Below, one piece after another: positions 10,416-22,658 of a stretch of DNA of 64,000 nt. The stretch covers positions 92,600,330 to 92,664,329 of the forward strand of contig CM049307.1 in NCBI GenBank assembly GCA_026874595.1. Direction: 5' to 3'. Source of the stretch: Sipunculus nudus (Eukaryota > Annelida > Sipuncula > Golfingiida > Sipunculidae). Positions within the stretch are counted from its first letter, which is position 1, and the number at the start of each line of letters is the position of its first letter. The notes beneath the pieces were generated by a model that was not told the DNA's origin, did not search any database, and was given only the letters and a program-made list of their open reading frames with translations. The translations under genes were made by a program, and so were the position numbers.

Positions 10416-11600
10416 CTCTGGGACTCACTAGTAACTCGTCTAAGAACTCGCCCGTACAGGATGCATGATTTTTAAAGGACATAACTTATCGCTAAACAGC
10501 ATAAGGATCCTGATATTTCATGTTTGTTTCCTAGGGCAGTTTCTAAAGATAAACTGTAACAAAACCCAGTTTGTTTCTCTGTTAAAAATGGAATGCTTAT
10601 GCGTAAATGGCGACCACCTGATGTATGTGCTTATGATGAGCGGGCCATCAAACTTCAAATAGTAATGCCCAAAAGCTTTCGCAATGAAATTCTGAGCATG
10701 GAACATGAGGCTCCTTTGTCTGGCCATTTAGGTATAAATAAAACCTAACCTCAGGACTGATGTTGTACAATATTGTAAATCATGCCATATATGCCAGATG
10801 GTAGCAAAGCCCAATCAGAATCCTCATAAGGCCCCACTTAGGACTATTCCTGCTTTCAAGGATCAATTTTTAGGAGTATTGTTGATTGTGTTGGACCACT
10901 GCCCAAAACAAAATCTAGACATGAGTAATTGCTGACAATAATGTGCGCATGTACAAGGTTCCCTGAGGCAATACCAATGCGCAACATTAATGCCAAAAGT
11001 GTTGTCAATGCTCTGACCAATAATTTTACAACTTTTGGATTACCAAAATCTGTCCAGTCCGACCAAGGGTCTAATTTTACGTCTGGCTTTTTCCAGCATG
11101 TTATGCTTGAGCTAGGTATTAAACAGTACAGCTTTTCGCCATACCATTTTGAAAGTCAAGGTGCCCTGGAGCGTTTTCATCAGACAATAAAAAACATGAT
11201 TTGGACCTATTCCTATAACATCAGAAAGACTGGGATGAAGGAAATCACCGATTGCTGTTCGCTGTCAGAGAATCCTTTAAGAGTCCTTGGGTTTCAGTCC
11301 CTTTGAACAAGTTTTGGACACTCAGTTCGCGGTCCATTTAAACTGCTTAAAGAAAAACTCTGGTGTGAAAATCCTAATTCTCTTAGGTTGTTGCAGTATA
11401 TCTCAGACTTTTGCACTAAACTATACAATGCTTGTGAGATTGCAAAGTTTAATGTAAAATGAAAACAAAGTATGACAAGCACACTGTAAGCAGGACCTTT
11501 GAGCCTGGTGAAAAGTGTCCTTGCCTTACTACCTTTCCCTGGCAGACCTCTGCAAGCTAGGTATTTTGGTCCTTACATTGTTGACAAGAAAGGTCATGCC
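10416..11600 (+). pseudogene. Integrase region of Gypsy element A (decayed, 3'-truncated)
   Basis: Seen in order across broken frames: an H-x-H part of the zinc-binding region (E-A-P-L-S-G-H-L-G near 10710), its C-x-x-C part (C-K-S-C-H-I-C-Q near 10780), then the catalytic core with S-D-Q-G-S-N-F (11058-11080) and E-S-Q-G-A-L-E-R-F-H near 11155, and a K-Y-D-K-H-T/F-E-P-G tail near 11470. The open part is 10929-11306. Stops and frameshifts occur throughout. The match fades at about 11600 with no reverse transcriptase and no 3' LTR. Confidence 0.7.
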
Positions 11601-12027
11601 GCTTAAATGTTTTGACAACAGTTGTGCACGGTCCACCAATCATACCTATGGCCCCGATGACCAGTTACATAATTAATACGGCAAAGCTCTTACTCAACAA
11701 GCGCAATGGCTTACATACCTAGTCCATTGTGTACTTATTTTGCCAATAAATCACCCATGATCATGCCTTTCATCTCTCGCCGACAAAGCATTAATGAGAA
11801 GTTATTGATAAACCAAATATAATCAAATCCTCCCCCTTGATGTGTCTAGGATAAACTTACAGGACTCTATATCAAGGGAGAAAGATGAGATCTTTATCAG
11901 ACTGACTCTTACTTACCATAGAGTACGTTATACTGTATTACTGTATTACTGCTTCACTTTTATATTGTTCGTGTCCTGTTTGCTATGGCGTCGCGGTCTG
12001 CTAAGTGTAAGCTCAATGTAAAGACCA

Positions 12028-12040
12028 TATAAACCTCGTT

Positions 12041-12084
<44 letters not shown>

Positions 12085-12355
12085 CTCGCTCTCTCTCTCT
12101 CTCCCCACAGACACTATTTTCTGTTTCAGTGAAATTCTATGACGCTAAAAGATATTGTCTCAAGAAAATGAAACAAATAATAATTAGGATTCACGCAAAC
12201 ATTTTTGAGAACTGTATGATATAGGCTCTATACATGTGCAGTATTTATAGATAATAATCACGGCTGAAGAAGGTTGAACATTATGAACACCGGTTGTCTC
12301 GAACTCCGGTTGTGTCGAAGTAAAGTCCCTTCGACTTCGACACGACGAGGTTTCA

Positions 12356-12360
<5 letters not shown>
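12028..12360. mobile_element. Possible MITE with pogo/Tigger-like end (also in the other two copies)
   Basis: The right end reads cgacgaggtttcactg followed by TA, and is preceded by a self-complementary segment (gttgtgtcgaag ... cttcgacacgac, about 12306-12345). The left end would be 'aaacctcgttcaa' at 12031, close to the inverted right end, but the expected terminal CAGTG is not present there. TA target and CAGTG-type ends are typical of pogo/Tigger relatives. The corresponding sequence ends at 15562 and 18743. Confidence 0.35.
12044..12103. repeat. (CT)n microsatellite
   Basis: About 60 bases of CT with two CG interruptions. Shorter versions occur at 15257-15306 and 18445-18488 in the other tandem copies. 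Confidence 0.9.

Positions 12361-12436
<76 letters not shown>
12359..12436. repeat. (TA)n microsatellite
   Basis: About 78 bases of TA directly after the possible transposon end. The homologous tracts are 15563-15614 and 18744-18809, so tract length changed after duplication. Confidence 0.9.
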
Positions 12437-13014
12437 ATTAATCCTTTATTTATATTTACCAGTGTCATCGTTTGATATTTAGACTCTCAATAATGATCTT
12501 TTTAAAGTTTCAATTAAATCCATATAATGTCACAAGGGAACATTGTTTTGTTTTTACTAGCCCTGCCTGGGCTTTGGTGTATTGATGTTTACTGCTAAAA
12601 TGCTTCAAATGAAACGTGATTCCATGTACCGATAAACGCGACGTAACTCAGTTCTAGGATGAAATAAAGAGGGTCAAAAAATGGTAAGTAGTTATGTTAG
12701 TAGCCGCGTGGTTGCAGTACCGACACCAATTGCGACACAGTGAGAGCCGTTTGATATCTCTGTCAGAGCCATTTCATTGACTGGGGCAGTCTATGTTTTT
12801 ACTCGTCCGTTCTCGAATAACTTGTGTTGTTCATTTTTCTGGATCGAAATAGTAACAATTTTAATGTAAATATTACCTTCATCATATGATATTTACCGGT
12901 ATCAACCAAACTGTTCGGGTTTAGAAATAGTAAAGTGTATCAGTCACCTTAAAACCATGATTTACAAGTTAAAGTTGAAGTTGTATAAAAAAGTTCTCAC
13001 AAAGTGCACACCTC

Positions 13015-15254
13015 AACATTATTAAATGTTAATTACCTCATTATACAAGCCAAATATTATACCCATGTACAGAAATGTGCCGAAAAAAGAATACATTTCA
13101 CATCATTCTTGAAATATGTAAGAAATGAACTGGAAATGAAAAAAAAAACTCTGGGAAACAAAGGAAAAAAATCAGTATTTACAGAAGTGTGGAGTCACTT
13201 ATACCAACATATAAAACCCTCTATACTGGATTACTTATTTGTAACCTAATCATACATTTGATACGGTAAAAAATTATTGTATTTCATTCACGTTGAGGTA
13301 TAGTGCAGTTTTTGTGGATATGTGCATTTATAAAATTCTATTTGTGTTCGTACCAATGCACACACACCAATATTACTCATACGCTTTAATCAGACTTTTT
13401 TTATTTCTATTTCTTCTTGTTCTGTTAATAATTCAATTAAATGAGCCAGGATATTAAGTACAGACATGTGCAAATTATGTGAATATGATTTTAAATGTTA
13501 CATTTGAAGTGGTGTACAAGAAAAAAGGTTGTATTACTGAATTGTATTAGAAATAAAATATCAAAATACGCCGATGATGAGAAAAAATGAATTCAATACT
13601 GAGGCGGAAAAAAGAGAAGAAAAAAAAACCTCTGGGAGTCACTAGTAACTCGTCTAAGAACTCGCCCGTACAGGATGCATGATTTTTAAAGGACATAACT
13701 TATCGCTAAACAGCATAAGGATCCTGACATTTCATGTTTGTTTCCTAGGGCAGTTTCTAAAGATAAACTGTAACAAAACCCAGTTTGTTTCTCTGTTAAA
13801 AATGGAATGCTTATGCGTAAATGGCGACCACCTGATGTATGTGCTTATGATGAGCGGGCCATCAAACTTCAAATAGTAATGCCCAAAAGCTTTCGCAATG
13901 AAATTCTGAGCATGGAACATGAGGCTCCTTTGTCTGGCCATTTAGGTATAAATAAAACCTAACCTCAGGACTGATGTTGTACAATATTGTAAATCATGCC
14001 ATATATGCCAGATGGTAGCAAAGCCCAATCAGAATCCTCATAAGGCCCCACTTAGGACTATTCCTGCTTTCAAGGATCAATTTTTAGGAGTATTGTTGAT
14101 TGTGTTAGACCACTGCCCAAAACAAAATCTAGACATGAGTAATTGCTGACAATAATGTGCGCATGTACAAGGTTCCCTGAGGCAATACCAATGCGCAACA
14201 TTAATGCCAAAAGTGTTGTCAATGCTCTGACCAATAATTTTACAACTTTTGGATTACCAAAATCTGTCCAGTCCGACCAAGGGTCTAATTTTACGTCTGA
14301 CTTTTTCCAGCATGTTATGCTTGAGCTAGGTATTAAACAGTACAGCTTTTCGCCATACCATTTTGAAAGTCAAGGTGCCCTGGAGCGTTTTCACCAGACA
14401 ATAAAAATCATGATTTGGACCTATTGCTATAACATCAGAAAGACTGTGATGAAGGAAATCACCGATTGCTGTTCGCTGTCAGAGAATCCTTTAAGAGTCC
14501 TTGGGTTTCAGTCCCTTTGAACAAGTTTTGGACACTCAGTTCGCGGTCCATTTAAACTGCTTAAAGAAAAACTCTGGTGTGAAAATCCTAATTCTCTTAG
14601 GTTGTTGCAGTATATCTCAGACTTTTGCACTAAACTATACAATGCTTGTGAGATTGCAAAGTTTAATGTAAAATGAAAACAAAGTATGACAAGCACACTG
14701 TAAGCAGGACCTTTGAGCCTGGTGAAAAGTGTCCTTGCCTTACTACCTATCCCTGGCAGACCTCTGCAAGCTAGGTATTTTGGTCCTTACATTGTTGACA
14801 AGAAAGGTCATGCCGCTTTAATGTTTTGACAACAGTTGTGCACGGTCCACCAATCATACTTATGGCCCCGATGACCAGTTACATAATTAATACGGCAAAG
14901 CTCTTACTCAACAAGCGCAATGGCTTACATACCTAGTCCATTGTGTACTTATTTTGCCAATAAATCACCCATGATCATGCCTTTCATCTCTCGCCGACAA
15001 AGCATTAATGAGAAGTTATTGATAAACCAAATATAATCCAATCCTCCCCCTTGATGTGTCTAGGATAAACTTACAGGACTCTATATCAAGGGAGAAAGAT
15101 GAGATCTTTATCAGACTGACTCTTACTTACCATAGAGTACGTTATACTGTATTACTGTATTACTGCTTCACTTTTATATTGTTCGTGTCCTGTTTGCTAT
15201 GGCGTCGCGGTCTGCTAAGTGTAAGCTCAATGTAAAGACCATATAAACCTCGTT

Positions 15255-15294
<40 letters not shown>

Positions 15295-15559
15295 CTCTCT
15301 CTCTCTCCCCACAGACACTATTTTCTGTTTCAGTGAAATTCTATGACGCTAAAAGATATTGTCTCAAGAAAATGAAACAAATAATAATTAGGATTCACGC
15401 AAACATTTTTGAGAACTGTATGATATAGGCTCTATACATGTGCAGTATTTATAGATAATAATCACGGCTGAAGAAGGTTGAACATTATGAACACCGGTTG
15501 TCTCGAACTCCGGTTGTGTCGAAGTAAAGTCCCTTCGACTTCGACACGACGAGGTTTCA

Positions 15560-15614
<55 letters not shown>

Positions 15615-16192
15615 ATTAATCCTTTATTTATATTTACCAGTGTCATCGTTTGATATTTAGACTCTCAATAATGATCTTTTTAAAGTTTTAATTAAATCCA
15701 TATAATGTCACAAGGGAACATTGTTTTGTTTTTACTAGCCCTGCCTGGGCTTTAGTGTATTGATGTTTACTGCTAAAATGCTTCAAATGAAACGTGATTC
15801 CATGTACCGATAAACGCGACGTAACTCAGTTCTAGGATGAAATAAAGAGGGTCAAAGAATGGTAAGTAGTTATGTTAGTAGCCGCGTGGTTGCAGTACCG
15901 ACACCAATTGCGACACAGTGAGAGCCGTTTGATATCTCTGTCAGAGCCATTTCATTGACTGGGGCAGTCTATGTTTTTACTCGTCCATTCTCGAATAACT
16001 TGTGTTGTTCATTTTTCTGGATCGAAATAGTAACAATTTTAATGTAAATATTACCTTCATCATATGATATTTACCGGTATCAACCAAACTGTTCGGGTTT
16101 AGAAATAGTAAAGTGTATCAGTCACCTTAAAACCATGATTTACAAGTTTAAGTTGAAGTTGTATAAAAAAGTTCTCAAGAAGTGTACACCTC
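13015..16192 (+). repeat. Chimeric tandem repeat, copy 2
   Basis: Almost identical to 9801-13014, with a LINE part (13015-13628), integrase part (about 13630-14810; open stretch 14143-14520), (CT)n at 15257-15306 and (TA)n at 15563-15614. It shares several differences from copy 1 with copy 3, for example 'attgtgttagacc' at about 14099 versus 'attgtgttggacc' in copy 1. Confidence 0.85.
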
Positions 16193-18442
16193 AACATTAT
16201 TAAATGTTAATTACCTCATTATACAAGCCAAATATTATACCCATGTACAGAAATGTGCCGAAAAAAGAATACATTTCACATCATGCTTGAAATATGTAAG
16301 AAATGAACTGGAAATGAAAAAAAAAACTCTAGGAAACAAAGGAAAAAAATCAGTATTTACAGAAGTGTGGAGTCACTTATACCAACATATAAAACTCTCT
16401 ATACTGGATTACTTATTTGTAACCTAATCATACATTTGATACGGTAAAAAATTATTGTATTTCATTCACGTTGAGGTATAGTGCAGTTTTTGTGGATAAT
16501 GTGCATTTATAAAATTCTATTTGTGTTCGTACCAATGCACACACACCAATATTACTCATACGCTTTAATCAGACTTTTTTTTATTTCTATTTCTTCTTGT
16601 TCTGTTAATAATTCAATTAAATGAGCCAGGATATTAAGTACAGACATGTGCAAATTATGTGAATATGATTTTAAATGTTACATTTGAAGTGGTGTACAAG
16701 AAAAAAGGTTGTATTACTGAATTGTATTAGAAATAAAATATCAAAATACGCCGATGATGAGAAAAAATGAATTCAATACTGAGGCGGAAAAAAGAGAAGA
16801 AAAAAAAAAAAAACCTCTGGGAGTCACTAGTAACTCGTCTAAGAACTCGCCCGTACAGGATGCATGATTTTTAAAGGACATAACTTATCGCTAAACAGCA
16901 TAAGGATCCTGACATTTCATGTTTGTTTCCTAGGGCAGTTTCTAAAGATAAACTGTAACAAAACCCAGTTTGTTTCTCTGTTAAAAATGGAATGCTTATG
17001 CGTAAATGGCGACCACCTGATGTATGTGCTTATGATGAGCGGGCCATCAAACTTCAAATAGTAATGCCCAAAAGCTTTCGCAATGAAATTCTGAGCATGG
17101 AACATGAGGCTCCTTTGTCTGGCCATTTAGGTATAAATAAAACCTAACCTCAGGACTGATGTTGTACAATATTGTAAATCATGCCATATATGCCAGATGG
17201 TAGCAAAGCCCAATCAGAATCCTCATAAGGCCCCACTTAGGACTATTCCTGCTTTCAAGGATCAATTTTTAGGAGTATTGTTGATTGTGTTAGACCACTG
17301 CCCAAAACAAAATCTAGACATGAGTAATTGCTGACAATAATGTGCGCATGTACAAGGTTCCCTGAGGCAATACCAATGCGCAACATTAATGCCAAAAGTG
17401 TTGTCAATGCTCTGACCAATAATTTTACAACTTTTGGATTACCAAAATCTGTCCAGTCCGACCAAGGGTCTAATTTTATGTCTGGCTTTTTCCAGCATGT
17501 TATGCTTGAGCTAGGTGTTAAACAGTACAGCTTTTCGCCATACCATTTTGAAAGTCAAGGTGCCCTGGAGCGTTTTCACCAGACAATAAAAAACATGATT
17601 TGGACCTATTGCTATAACATCAGAAAGACTGGGATGAAGGAAATCACCGATTGCTGTTCGCTGTCAGAGAATCCTTTAAGAGTCCTTGGGTTTCAGTCCC
17701 TTTGAACAAGTTTTGGACACTCAGTTCGCGGTCCATTTAAACTGCTTAAAGAAAAACTCTGGTGTGAAAATCCTAATTCTCTTAGGTTGTTGCAGTATAT
17801 CTCAGACTTTTGCACTAAACTATACAATGCTTGTGAGATTGCAAAGTTTAATGTAAAATGAAAACAAAGTATGACAAGCACACTGTAAGCAGGACCTTTG
17901 AGCCTGGTGAAAAGTGTCCTTGCCTTACTACCTATCCCTGGCAGACCTCTGCAAGCTAGGTATTTTGGTCCTTACATTGTTGACAAGAAAGGTCATGCCG
18001 CTTTAATGTTTTGACAACAGTTGTGCACGGTCCACCAATCATACCTATGGCCCCGATGACCAGTTACATAATTAATACGGCAAAGCTCTTACTCAACAAG
18101 CGCAATGGCTTACATACCTAGTCCATTGTGTACTTATTTTGCCAATAAATCACCCATGATCATGCCTTTCATCTCTCGCCGACAAAGCATTAATGAGAAG
18201 TTATTGATAAACCAAATATAATCCAATCCTCCCCCTTGATGTGTCTAGGATAAACTTACAGGACTCTATATCAAGGGAGAAAGATGAGATCTTTATCAGA
18301 CTGACTCTTACTTACCATAGAGTACGTTATACTGTATTACTGTATTACTGCTTCACTTTTATATTGTTCGTGTCCTGTTTGCTATGGCGTCGCGGTCTGC
18401 TAAGTGTAAGCTCAATGTAAAGACCATATAAACCTCGTTCAA

Positions 18443-18492
<50 letters not shown>

Positions 18493-18740
18493 CAGACACT
18501 TTTTTCTGTTTCAGTGAAATTCTATGACGCTAAAAGATATTGTCTCAAGAAAATGAAACAAATAATAATTAGGATTCACGCAAACATTTTTGAGAACTGT
18601 ATGATATAGGCTCTATACATGTGCAGTATTTATAGATAATAATCACGGCTGAAGAAGGTTGAACATTATGAACACCGGTTGTCTCGAACTCCGGTTGTGT
18701 CGAAGTAAAGTCCCTTCGACTTCGACACGACGAGGTTTCA

Positions 18741-18814
<74 letters not shown>

Positions 18815-19386
18815 TCTTTTATTTATATTTACAAGTGTCATCGTTTGATATTTAGACTCTCAATAATGATCTTTTTAAAGTTTCAATTAAATCCATATAA
18901 TGTCACAAGGGAACATTGTTTTGTTTTTACTAGCCCTGCCTGGGCTTTAGTGTATTGATGTTTACTGCTAAAATGCTTCAAATGAAACGTGATTCCATGT
19001 ACCGATAAACGCGACGTAACTCAGTTCTAGGATGAAATAAAGAGGGTCAAAGAATGGTAAGTAGTTATGTTAGTAGCCGCGTGGTTGCAGTACCGACACC
19101 AATTGCGACACAGTGAGAGCCGTTTGATATCTCTGTCAGAGCCATTTCATTGACTGGGGCAGTCTATGTTTTTACTCGTCCGTTCTCGAATAACTTGTGT
19201 TGTTAATTTATCTGGATCGAAATAGTAACAATTTTAATGTAAATATTACCTTCATCATATATTATTTACCAGTATCAACCAAACTGTTCGGGTTTAGAAA
19301 TAGTAAAGTGTATTAGTCACCTTAAAACCATGATTTACAAGTTTAAGTTGTATAAAAAAAGTTCTCCCAAAGTGCACACCTCAACA
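16193..19386 (+). repeat. Chimeric tandem repeat, copy 3
   Basis: Third copy, with LINE part 16193-16813, integrase part about 16814-17995 (open stretch 17328-17705), (CT)n at 18445-18488 and (TA)n at 18744-18809. It ends at 'cctcaaca', after which single-copy intron sequence resumes at about 19387. Copies 2 and 3 are closest to each other, so the last duplication event produced these two. Confidence 0.85.
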
Positions 19387-19599
19387 ATCACCTTTATCTT
19401 AATACTGGCCCGTCTCAAAATTCATAAAAAATGCCAACTGTTCATTGTACCATCAGGTAAAACGTATCATTCTCAAATGAACCTGCTTGCTTAGTATAAG
19501 ACGACCTTGGCCTTATAATGGGTTCAACCGCCGGTAGCCAGATCAAGGAGTTTTCAGATAACCTTGAAACACTGCGATTATGGTTTTATAAAATCAAAG

Positions 19600-19661
<62 letters not shown>

Positions 19662-19784
19662 AATGATAGGAAGGTGTACACATATTTAATGCATTGCGGC
19701 TAACTTTAAACGAAGCGATGCTGGTTAACCAGTTAATTGTGTGCTGGTTAACCAGTTAATTGTGTGAACTTTTTATTTCAAAAG
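19387..19784 (+). other. Intron end before first protease exon
   Basis: Single-copy intron sequence with a (TA)n tract at about 19602-19659. I see no gene in it. The acceptor for the next exon is at 19783-19784. Confidence 0.6.
19719..19764. repeat. Two exact 23-bp direct repeats with an internal palindrome
   Basis: The unit tgctggttaaccagttaattgtg is repeated exactly at 19719-19741 and 19742-19764. Each contains the perfect 12-bp palindrome ctggttaaccag. The pair ends 20 bases before the splice acceptor of the exon at 19785, within the usual branch-point zone. Confidence 0.85.
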
Positions 19785-19864
19785 ATTGTGGAACACGTGA
19801 TTACGTTGAAGAGTTTATTAGTGGCGGATACAATGTGACCGATGCTGGAAAATGGCCCTGGATG
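19785..19864 (+). CDS. Serine protease exon 1 (activation site, start of catalytic domain)
   Basis: Enters in phase 1 and leaves in phase 0 (ATG before GTAAGC). With the preceding G it reads D-C-G-T-R-D-Y-V-E-E-F, I-S-G-G-Y-N-V, then A-G-K-W-P-W-M. I-S-G-G is the N-terminus of the mature S1 domain (usually I-V-G-G), and the Cys of D-C-G would pair with the Cys of P-I-C-L-P in a later exon. The residue before I-S-G-G is Phe, not the usual Arg or Lys, so activation by a trypsin-like enzyme is not expected. Confidence 0.85.
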
Positions 19865-20592
19865 GTAAGCCTGACTACTCTGAAATTTTTTTGCCAAAGG
19901 TTTCAAGTAATCGCTGATGAAATACTCCCTGTGATTTCTACCTTACAGATACGGTATCTCCCTTTCCAATATGGAATACCTCAAGTGCAGGTTTTCGATC
20001 AGACAGAGCAGAAAAACGATTGACTGGCACATTCATTGCCTGTAAATGTACAAGGTAGAATTTCTGTAGTGACCCAGTGAGTCAGTGTCCACGCTGTGTT
20101 ACCATAAGACCTTCCTAATTAGCATTAGTACTACACGAAAACTGCGATAAGCTTCCCAGCTTCAAAATGAGATTTTGAACATTTTATATGAAGCAAATAC
20201 GAATTTTAGTGGACAATCAGAATACTTACTGAGTTAATCTAGTTGTGACTGTGGAGCAGTGTGTTGGATCTAACTGGTATTGTCACGATGTCCAGAAACA
20301 CTCGTGAGTAAACTTGCCATACATTTTTCAGGAATACAAAATTACGTTCCTTCGTCACAACAATACCGTAGAATTTTACGTTAATTTGCAGCCTTAAACA
20401 GATATGCAACTTAGTTGCAGGCTTTAACATACATGTTGGTTCATTAAACAGGATGTACACACATTTTGTCAATCTAAAGGAGATTGTTTGTGTTTTACTG
20501 AAACAGGTCATAGAATAAACATTATTTTATCGTACAATATTGATCTGTTAATTTTTTTTTGCTTAGAATCTTTGACATTTGACAAGAATGGA

Positions 20593-20602
20593 AATATATG
20601 TA

Positions 20603-20662
<60 letters not shown>
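20593..20662. repeat. (TA)n microsatellite close to a splice acceptor
   Basis: About 70 bases of TA with two early TG interruptions, ending 34 bases before the acceptor of the His exon at 20697. Confidence 0.9.
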
Positions 20663-20665
<3 letters not shown>

Positions 20666-20696
20666 CATTGATCTATTAACTTTTGTATTGCTGCAG

Positions 20697-20795
<99 letters not shown>

Positions 20796-21596
20796 TAAGT
20801 AAAGTGATATTTAACGGAAAGTTTAAGACGGAAAAATAATAGTCTTTCTTTACGAATTATGATATAATATTTGCTTATTGCAGTTCAATACCTTTAGATT
20901 AAAATAAGAGATTAAAAATAATTGAATATATTATAGTACGTAAAATTACAATATAGTAGAATTACTGTATGGCCACACCATTAGAATAATTTTTATCATA
21001 AGGTGATATAATTAGTAAAAAATATAATAATGAGCTTTTAAGGCAAGAACATTCTCAGTCACATGCATCAATATACAGTGCACCATTGAAAGACGTTGGT
21101 GCTTTTACACTCCGGCAGTTGCAAGTAAACATGCTCCTTCGTTTAGGATAATAAACCACCTGCTATCGGAATCCTGCAAAGCTCTAAATACAAATGCATG
21201 ACCTTTTCGAATCAGGTACAAAGTTTCGAATGTAACAGATCTCATCCACAAAAATTAATAAAGCTGTATGATTTCTCGTTATTTCAATAATGCTCTTTAT
21301 TCTCCTTAGCTTTCTTTCTCCTCAGAATCCGCAGTTATTCTACCAATGATTTTTTTATTACTCTTAGCCTATCGATCACAAGATGCACTTTACAAGATAT
21401 AGCGTCACTCCATAACTCGAAATGCTCCAAATCAGTTATCGAAGAAAATCTCCCACCCGTACATAATTTGAAACCAATGCAAAACTCTCCCAGCAAATGT
21501 TTAGGTTTTCTAAGAAATTCTCCCTGGTGTATAGTTGTGAGGGCTTACGCATCTTAGAAATTTCACCTCACACAGAAATGGCGCTATACATATACC

Positions 21597-21599
<3 letters not shown>

Positions 21600-21638
<39 letters not shown>

Positions 21639-21641
21639 CAA
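21600..21641. repeat. (TTA)n microsatellite
   Basis: About 14 uninterrupted TTA triplets. The overlapping poly-Leu frame on the plus strand is not treated as coding. Confidence 0.9.
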
Positions 21642-22065
21642 TATTATTATCATTATGTAAAACATTTTTGCCTACACGATTTCTGGCAGATTACGAGAAT
21701 AGTCAAATGATACCTTACCTCTCCGCGTTTATCACTAGGCTAAAAATGATTAATCTCAAGGGCAATTTTGTTTATATGCCGCCTTAACAGAAAACAATCC
21801 AAACACGGGTATTTATTGTCTTTATTTCCATATCCTTGAAACATCCTTGCTTGAAAAATTCAGGGGCCGGTTCGAGGGATTTTGGACTATGGCGAGCCAA
21901 GGATTTTTAACAAACCCTTTATCGTCCGACCATCCTTTATTTGAGTTCCTGGTAGAAGTTATATTAGAAGTATGTATTTTCAGAATGAAAAGTTCCAGTT
22001 AGTTCATCCTGCACCTGCCGAGTTGTATAATACAGGGTCATCCTTAATCGCTCAATCGATCCTTG

Positions 22066-22087
22066 ATTATATATATATAATATATAT

Positions 22088-22142
<55 letters not shown>
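22066..22142. repeat. (TA)n microsatellite
   Basis: TA-rich tract with a short GA interruption near 22090, in a protease intron. Confidence 0.85.
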
Positions 22143-22145
<3 letters not shown>

Positions 22146-22540
22146 AGGCTTTCAGAAGGGCAGGGGTGTGTGCCTGTGATGCTCAAAATCCCCTTCGTTC
22201 GCTCGGCTCTTAAGGACCTAGCATCCAATGAGACGCACGAATTTCTGACTGTAGGATCGAGAGGATCAAACAGTGACCTTGACGCAGTCATTGAATATTG
22301 TCGGCTGTCTCAAACAAACCAGCCAGTTTTGGAAACTCTGCAATGACAACTAAACCTTACGATTCTCTTTAATCAAGGAGTTATATAATGACAGGACTTA
22401 ATCATTTAATAATACTAAAATGCATAAATTAAAAAAATGATCTAGTTAAACATAGTATCCATCTATCTATCTATCTAATCTATCTGATTTATCTATCCAT
22501 CTATCTTTATCTACATAAATATATACAAATATAAATATAT

Positions 22541-22570
22541 ACACATATATAAATATATATATAAATATTT

Positions 22571-22619
<49 letters not shown>

Positions 22620-22625
22620 CGTTAT
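22541..22625. repeat. (TA)n microsatellite, compound
   Basis: Imperfect TA/TAAA/TACA tract following an ATCT-type run at about 22460-22515. Confidence 0.85.
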
Positions 22626-22658
22626 TATACATATATAAATATATATTTTTCTGTTGGT

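Larger units (their letters stand above)
9801..13014 (+). repeat. Chimeric 3.2 kb tandem repeat, copy 1
   Basis: The unit starts inside the LINE insertion, runs through the element A integrase and about 1.4 kb of other sequence, and ends at 'gtgcacacctcaaca'. It contains a (CT)n tract at 12044-12103 and a (TA)n tract at 12359-12436. The left junction reads 'gccctcaaacatt' here but 'cacctcaacatt' at the start of copies 2 and 3, which shows this is the ancestral copy and that the duplication joined at short homology (ctcaa/aaca). Confidence 0.85.

Noticed and set aside
10929-11306. Host gene encoding an integrase-like protein (three copies)
   Set aside because: It is flanked by decayed retroelement sequence with frameshifts and was multiplied by segmental duplication; no sign of domestication.
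12184-12468. ORFs rich in Ile-Tyr repeats at (TA)n tracts (also 18569, 20488, 22067, 22467, 56194, 57744)
   Set aside because: They are translations of TA microsatellites with no start context, domain or splice support.
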